Positions 58,212-64,000 of a DNA stretch of 64,000 nucleotides are shown one piece after another (position 1 is the first letter of the stretch; every line of letters starts with the position of its first letter). The stretch is from the NCBI GenBank assembly GCA_001910725.1, contig MJGA01000026.1, positions 310,001 to 374,000 on the forward strand. Reading direction: 5' to 3'. This stretch comes from Phanerodontia chrysosporium. Lineage: Eukaryota > Basidiomycota > Agaricomycetes > Polyporales > Phanerochaetaceae. The notes beneath the pieces were generated by a model. It saw nothing but the letters and a program-made list of their open reading frames with translations. It searched no databases and was not told the DNA's origin. Made by a program: the position numbers and the translations under genes.

Positions 58212-60872
58212 TCACTCATTGTACCACAGCTCCTCTGTACCTGAAAGCCTTATTCTCTCCACCAGATCTTTAAGCGCAGTCTGATATTGCATTTTTTTCT
58301 CCTCGCCATACTTTCCCCAATGCCGCTCCAAGCTCTCCGCATTGCAGAAAATGTCGCACCAGGCAACATCACTGTCATTCTTGAAACTATGACGCCACCA
58401 TTCTGCATATACTAGTCCAAAGTGGCAACATTCATCACAAAGTGTGTCAGCACCCTGCGAAATGAGGTGTCATTCAGTAGGCAATAATGCTGGTCCAGTG
58501 CTTACCTTGAGGTATTTCTGCATGCTTACAGACCAGGCTGGGAAAAAGCCCATATACGCATAGTCCTGACACATTTGAGCCATGATGGGTAGCTGCATTC
58601 GCACTGCTTCATAAAGCTGCGAGTCAAGTGCTGCACTGCGCTCGGCTGATTCAAGATGTTGATCCCAGTTCATCTTCACATATTGAATGTACCATGTAAA
58701 CGAGCACTCCGTGCCTTGACTCTTGCAGCGCAGGAAGTGTGTTATGGTGTCGAACGAATATGCTGCAAGGCATCTTGAAGCGAGAAGAGCATGCCCTTTG
58801 GCAGAGTCGACATGGTACAAGGCATCGGTGCACCGGTCCTTGTCGAGAAGAAACTCGCCGAAGGTGGCGTGCACGGGCACCACACACCCATACCTGTTCA
58901 CGAGTATGACCGAGCGCAGCCTGTCGAAGATCCAGAGCGCTTGCGTCTCCGTCATATCGAACAGAAGGGCAATCGAGGCGATGAGAAGTTTATCCTTGCC
59001 CAACGCAATGAACAACAGCACTCTCTTCAGCCGGTCGTGGCGCGCTCTGTCGGACGCCATATCCTCTGAAGGGAATGCCCGCCGCAGAATATGGAGGTAC
59101 AGGCTGCCCAGCGCCACGAGCCCGGTGCCAGTCGATGCGAAGAGGCACCTGAATTGCTCCTCGGGGTCGTCGTCATACTGCTCGAGGAACCTGACGGCAA
59201 CATGCGCGAAAACGAACACACCCTCGGCTCGTGCGATGAGGCGGTCGAGCACCTCGGGATTGGCACGCACATAGTCTCCATGTCGCCCGATGTTGGGCAC
59301 AGTATCGCGCAGGAACAGCGCGACGTCGTTATTCCAGTCGTCCTTGGTGTCGTTGAGGCTTCGATGGTAGACAACATCCCGATTATCGGACGAGACGAGG
59401 ATGGGAAGGATGTGCGGCTCGGGCCGGGAAGCAATGAAGAGGCGGAGCCATGGCACGCGGCGAACAAGTTCGAGGAGACAACGGAGAAGCTCAGGCACGA
59501 GCTCCCGGTCCTTGCACTCGTCGAGGCCGTCAATGACGAGGAATGTGACTGGGTGGTCCGCAAGGCTCTCTGGAGCGTCGGTGAGAGGTTCGAGGAGCAG
59601 CTGCTCGAAGGAAATCTTCACTTGCTGCTTGGCTCCGTGCTTGACATACTCCTCCGCGGCCTTGACGATACGCGGCCGCAGACAAGGTTGGAGATGCGCG
59701 AGTTGATATGCGAGCGTCGGGAACAGGGACCGTGCAGACTCGCAGTCCCCGCTACCGCGCACGAAGAAGAATGACCCGCCCAAGTTCAATTTCCACTCTC
59801 CGCGAATGCGGGTGCACAGCTGGTGTGCCACGGCAGACTTCCCGAGGCCCGCGCTGCCGCTGAGGTGGTACAGCGCCTTGGGACTGTCTGCAGGGAAGCC
59901 TGTAGTGCACCACTTCTGGAGCTCTTCGAAGAGCTCGACGCGCGTCCCTTGCATGAAACCACTTTTGGTCTCCTCGACGGAACGGTAGCCAGCAGAGTCG
60001 CAGTACGGGATAGACTCGAGAATGCTCCGCTCCTCTACGGCAATTCCGCAGCTGATCAGTCCCAAGTAACCAAGAAGAGTAAAGATGGCTTGCCTGCATC
60101 CCGTACAGTGCTCTGGACATTCCTGGTGACCGCTTCTGTGGCCACTTGCGTGCGGACCTGTGGGTGGATCTCAGCATGCCGAGACACAGAGCTGCAGGCA
60201 CAGAATGCATGCGTACAGTGAACATAGTTAACGCGTGGCCCATTCCCGCGTTCACATCATCTAGGATTGCCTCGTTATGTTTCGCATACACGAAGCGCCA
60301 GATATACCCGAGGACCCCTGACCCTCCCTTGAGTGTGTTGGTTCTGGTCAGCAGGTCAGCGAGTGCACTGCACGAAGCGGAACGTGGTCAGCATTGTACA
60401 TCCGCAATCGAGCGATGTCGTACTTCGCGAGCTGGTCCACTCGGGTTTGGAGATTCACAAAACCGTTCTCATCGCCGGAGGCCCTCGCCTCCTTGACCAT
60501 CTGAGCAATAGCGGCATCGAGCTCCGTGACCTTGGCGATGAACTGCTCCACAGCTTCGCGGTTCGTGCGGACATCCTGTACAAGCACACGTCGGACATCC
60601 TCCTCATCTAGACGTTGGGAGGTGCGTACCTGCACTCGCTCGACGATTGCCGAAAGCGCTTCCGCGATGAGAGGAAGCCAGGGTAGGGGAGCGAGCCCCA
60701 AAGCAGTCTTAGTGAGCGCGAGAACTGGCAGGGCATTGTCGAGCACGGCGATACCGAGCTTGTGCCGCGAGTGGAAGCCCATGAATCGCATTGGCAGCAC
60801 AGGCGTGAGTGGAGCGAGTGGATGGTGGTAGAGAGAGAAGAGGCAACGCACCGCCCCGTGCACGACACCCAT
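58212..60872 (-). CDS. NACHT-domain NLR-like (STAND) protein
   Basis: A fungal NOD-like receptor homologue; such proteins act in non-self recognition or regulated cell death. The N-terminal exons (from the ATG ending at 60,872) hold a helical domain common in Agaricomycete NLRs (DNALPVLALTKTALGLAPLP; VRTNREAVEQFIAKVTELDA). After introns near 60,600 and between about 60,070 and 60,350 comes the NACHT domain. It has a P-loop (GSAGLGKSAVAHQL), SFFFVRGSGDCESARSLFPT, a Walker B-like FLVIDGLDECKD and FIASRPEPHI. The downstream part is helical (ALYHVDSAKGHALLASRCLA), without obvious WD, ankyrin or TPR repeats. An intron at about 58,455-58,505 leads to a final exon (GADTLCDECCHFGLVYAEWW) ending TEELWYNE, with TGA at 58,212-58,214. 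The stop is about 100 bp from the foldback arm. Ligand and output are unknown. Confidence 0.85.
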
Positions 60873-61381
60873 GCCTATGCCTACCCCCCGCCTCGCCGTG
60901 CGAACGGGCTGTGACAGCGAACCCTAATCGCTGAAGCGCGCATGCCCCCGCCCACGCAGCGTTCATGAGAGAACGAATATCCTGGAATCTGCCCGGAAGT
61001 GCTGTAGAGGCGCAATGGGGATGTGAGGGCGGACACTGATCAGAAGCAGCCCAGCCGCTGGCGCCGCTACGGTCGCGACTGGCAGCAACGCGGGCCACAG
61101 GGATAAACCTGCGGGATAGACTCGAACTATGAGTGCCATACAAGGCCGCCCAGGCAGAGCCATCAATGGCGTACCAGGCATGGCAAGTTTTGAAAGCCGC
61201 TCTCCGTGTGCGCTTGCACCATACCTGCTGTGATGGCCATATATCATAGAAAAAAGCGGACATACCGTTGACATTATGCATGCATCCATAGATATTAGAC
61301 GGCGCCACGAGCAAGTCATTGTATCCCAGGCCTATAAGACGAACCTGTAGCTCGTGTCAACATTTGTCCTGGGTATAGCAA
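60873..61381. other. Intergenic, NLR promoter side
   Basis: No gene recognised. The left end must contain the NLR promoter. Confidence 0.4.
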
Positions 61382-62052
61382 TCATTCAGCAGCACTACAT
61401 CCTACTGCGTCACGCAAAGGGATGGTGAGCGGGCCGCTTACGATGCGGAGCGAGCTCAACAGCTGCGGCTTCTGTTGGTGCTTCCGCCAGAGGGTATTGC
61501 GCACCGAGACAAGCAGCTGCTGGTACGTCAGCCCGGGATCCTGCGTGAGCACCTAGATGAACGCCTGCATCACTGCGCCAGCAGCGCGTCGTGAAGAAGA
61601 CGCACATAGGACATCGCGCCCGCTAGGACGCAATCTTGCAGGTGTACGCGCTCGTCTGGCAGTTGCTTAAGACGCGGTGGGGAGTCGCTACACCGCATGA
61701 CACGACTTAGCTGACCGTCGACGCGCCGAAATGATTCCGACCCGGACATAAACGCGTTCACCCTGGTACTGGCAGCGTGGTCTCGCCAGGCCTCCCTCTA
61801 CGCAGACGAGCTTTGGCGTGCAGGCAACCTTGCGATCTACTCTGGATTCTACAGTCCACCGACGGTGCTTCGATTAGTCTATCTCTGTTCTCCATTGGGT
61901 GGTACGCAGCCTTATCGATGCGCTTTGCAACGACGTCGCACAGACCGCGCAGAAGCGGACGGCCGACACTTGGCGCTGTCAAAATGAGGGTCAACATGGA
62001 TCGCATATACAAGTCGTCACAGTGGGAGCTGCCCCCGCAAGCCAAAGCGTGA
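61382..62052 (-). pseudogene. Probable metacaspase (caspase-like peptidase) relic
   Basis: The minus-strand segment VLTQDPGLTYQQLLVSVRNT, then RKHQQKPQLLSS, closely resembles the C-terminal end of fungal type I metacaspases, where GAMSYAF-type sequence comes just before. Here GAMSY lies at about 61,610, followed by an intron-like stretch and MQAFI. A TAG then stands where a Gln is usual, directly before VLTQ (near 61,556). The region with the catalytic His and Cys was not found. Upstream frames to about 62,050 (LTLILTAPSVGRPLLRGLCD) look coding but do not match the family as I know it. This is probably a truncated relic; the family call rests on one block. Confidence 0.4.
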
Positions 62053-62112
62053 GCACAATAAGAATATATCGGATAGAAGCGATCTAGATGTAGCACATAC
62101 AAGCCGCGTAGA

Positions 62113-63090
62113 CTAGTCATCGCGCACGAACCGCGCCGCAGGCCCATTCCGCTTCATGACGCCTATATTTGCTGGGTGCACGGTTGAGCATGCGCCCACA
62201 TAGCGATGCCACAGAACACGTACCTGGTCTCCGCTCCCAGCCACGCGCCTTCGCCGTCTTTGCGTCTCCGCGCAAGTTGAGGCTGCGGCGCACGAAGGTG
62301 TTTACAGCAGGCGCCGGCGCGAGGCCCCGCGGGTGCGTGGTGGACGGCCGTGCGGTGCGCGACGGCAGCGTTTTCACGACACGCGATCTATTAGGGGTCA
62401 ACATGTGGTAGGCAACGGGAAAGGGGACAGGACGCACCCGATGACGAGCTCCTTCGTCGATGCCTGCACGCGCTTCCGCTTCTTGGGAGGCGGCGACTCT
62501 GGCCGCTGCTTCGACTTCGCCTTCGCCTTAGTTTTCGGCGGTTTTGAGGGGAGCTGGGAGAAGGCGGTCGCAAACAGATGGTCGGGGAGATAGTCTTTTT
62601 GTGCAGGGCGCGACTGGATTTGTGACAACTCTTCCTCCTCGTCTTCCGAGTCCTCGTCTGCTTCGTCCTCGTCCGCTTCGTCCTCGTCCAGCTCGCTGGC
62701 GTCACCCTCGCTTTGTGTCCCATCCATCTCAACATCCTCATGCTCACTGTCATCCCCGTCCATTTCTGCCTGCGCCTCCCGCATCGCGCGCTCCATGCGA
62801 GCCTCGAGGTCCTCCTTCGAGGGCGCAGCGTCCCCACCGTCGCTTTCGTCGTCCGCCTCGGTAAAGACGGTCTCGCGGGCCTTGCCCTTGCCCTTCGCCG
62901 CGCCCTTTGCCTGTGCTTTGCGCTCCTTCAAAACACGGTCCTTCTGCCTGCGGCGGTCCTTGAGCCTCTGCTTCTCGGCGGCGTGGAACTGCTGTAGCGC
63001 GCGGGCCTCTCCCTCGGCACTCTTTTTCGTGGCGCCAAAGGAGAACGCCTCTGGGGCCTCGTCGTCGCTGGATACTGGGCTGCGAGACAT
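62113..63090 (-). CDS. Acidic/basic low-complexity protein, possibly nucleolar (ribosome-biogenesis-like)
   Basis: The start is the ATG at 63,088-63,090 (MSRSPVSSDDEAPEAFSFGA). A basic helical region (AEKQRLKDRRRQKDRVLKER) is followed by a long Asp/Glu tract and a KKRKR cluster. After an intron at about 62,395-62,440 the second exon reads VVKTLPSRTARPSTTHPRGL and FVRRSLNLRGDAKTAKARGW. A third exon reads IGVMKRNGPAARFVRDD and ends at TAG 62,113-62,115. The composition recalls small nucleolar U3-associated proteins (Utp16/Bud21 type), but I cannot confirm it. The protein of about 290 residues has a clear three-exon structure. Confidence 0.6.
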
Positions 63091-63916
63091 CGGGGAGTGT
63101 ACGTGGGAGGGTGAGGCGGGAGGGGTGAGGAAGCGCGAGCTGCAGGAAAACGGAGAAGGCGGGATGTGACGTGTGACCCGCTAGTGACCCGCCGCTTTGC
63201 GTGACGCTGAGGCGCGCGTGCGGACGAAGAGCCGCGCCTGAGTCCGTTTCCTTCCTCCAGGACGTACCAGAGGCACCCTGAAGACATGTCAGACCCTCGA
63301 CGCAAGGCAAAGCAGGTCGCTCTGTCTGCTGTTGCTGTCTTGGCCACGCTCTGTGACTGCACTGGCTAGCGCGGAACGCGGTTGGAAGCTTTTCATCTTT
63401 ACTTACTATCCTGACTCGTGAGTTCGAGGGGTAAGTCAATTGCTTGCTGCTTTTATTTCAATGTTCATGCCGTTGCTGGCCGTAGAGCCGGTACTTCAGC
63501 TCATTGCATTCCCACGATGCCGACATCAAAGTTTAGCTATACGTGGCCCGAGACCCAACCCTGTGCGTGTATCGGTCGTATTGTAAATCAAGTAATTCAC
63601 GGACGCACTCCCTAGGAAACACCTCCAGTTGGGCAGTGCACACTCCCTGTAGCCGCTGGGTGCAGCTCAGAACGGCGACTAGGCAAACCCAGCATCCTCA
63701 CCAGGGTGACCCCGTGAGCCGTACGCGCTCGTGCAGCGTCCTCCAGATCCGTCCTCGGCGGTCGCCCACGGCGCCAGAGCTGCCCATATCAGCCTCCGGG
63801 TCGTCGCGGACCCTCGTTCGCCCTGACTCCGTCTCCGAGACAACTGCCGTCCTGCGCCTCCCCGCTGCGCACATCTGCACCTCTCGCTTCAACCATTACA
63901 TCGAATTCTGCCCAAG
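63091..63916. other. Intergenic
   Basis: Divergent promoter region between the preceding minus-strand gene and a probable plus-strand gene at the edge. Frames at 63,543-63,920 and on the minus strand at 63,698-63,992 overlap each other and show no domain. Confidence 0.4.
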
Positions 63917-64000
63917 ATGATGTGGGACTTTGGAGACCACACGTATACCCCCGGCGAGCCTGAGCCTCAGCGACGGCCGCAGCCTGTCGCATACCCGCCA
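63917..64000 (+). CDS. Possible start of a gene running off the right edge
   Basis: ATG at 63,917 opens a frame beginning MMWDFGDHTYTPGEPEPQRR that stays open to the window end. It looks like a coding start, but 28 codons are too few for a function. Confidence 0.3.
   Translation, partial: MMWDFGDHTYTPGEPEPQRRPQPVAYPP

Overview
This window is nuclear DNA of a filamentous basidiomycete, most likely an Agaricomycete. The signs are GC-rich coding sequence, introns of about 50-65 nt in almost every gene, tandem F-box genes, a NACHT-type NLR, a fused ARG5,6 gene and chromodomain Ty3 retrotransposons. No species can be named from the sequence alone.

Left part (1-38,039), mostly host genes. Three damaged F-box-like copies lie at 1-1,726 and 6,363-8,823, with mitochondrial ribosomal protein mL59 between them. 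Then come a class II myosin heavy chain (9,310-16,994, minus), a broken hypothetical gene, ribosomal protein eL38, an FAD-linked oxidoreductase, a large RING-H2 protein and ARG5,6 (arginine biosynthesis). After these are a serine/proline-rich hypothetical gene, a divergent pair of ubiquitin-system genes (elongin C and a UBC13-type E2 sharing 157 bp), a broken hypothetical gene and calcineurin A.

Centre (38,040-58,109), a four-level transposon nest that can be read exactly. A foldback element with arms of about 650 bp was split by a 3-kb non-coding LTR element (186-bp LTRs, target duplication ACTAT). That element was split in turn by two Ty3 chromoviruses. Element A (39,024-46,770, plus strand, target duplication GTACA) carries several lesions. 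Element B (49,291-57,082, minus strand, target duplication ATCTC) landed inside the 3' LTR of the 3-kb element. Its LTRs differ at one site in 531 and its gag and pol are open. All three LTR elements have a primer-binding site that starts two bases after the LTR and is complementary to their own predicted transcript 5' end, which suggests Tf1-type self-priming. Element B also carries, antisense to gag-pol, an intron-containing gene for a coiled-coil, Zn2Cys6-type, acidic-tailed protein. This is the best candidate in the window for an undescribed system.

Right part (58,110-64,000). A NACHT NLR ends about 100 bp from the edge of the nest. It is followed by a probable metacaspase relic, an acidic/basic protein that may be nucleolar, and the start of a gene running off the right edge.

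Several host genes need one-base frame changes to read as their families. Some of these may be sequence errors (mL59) and others pseudogenisation (F-box copies). Intron calls are by eye from GT/AG signals and frame continuity.
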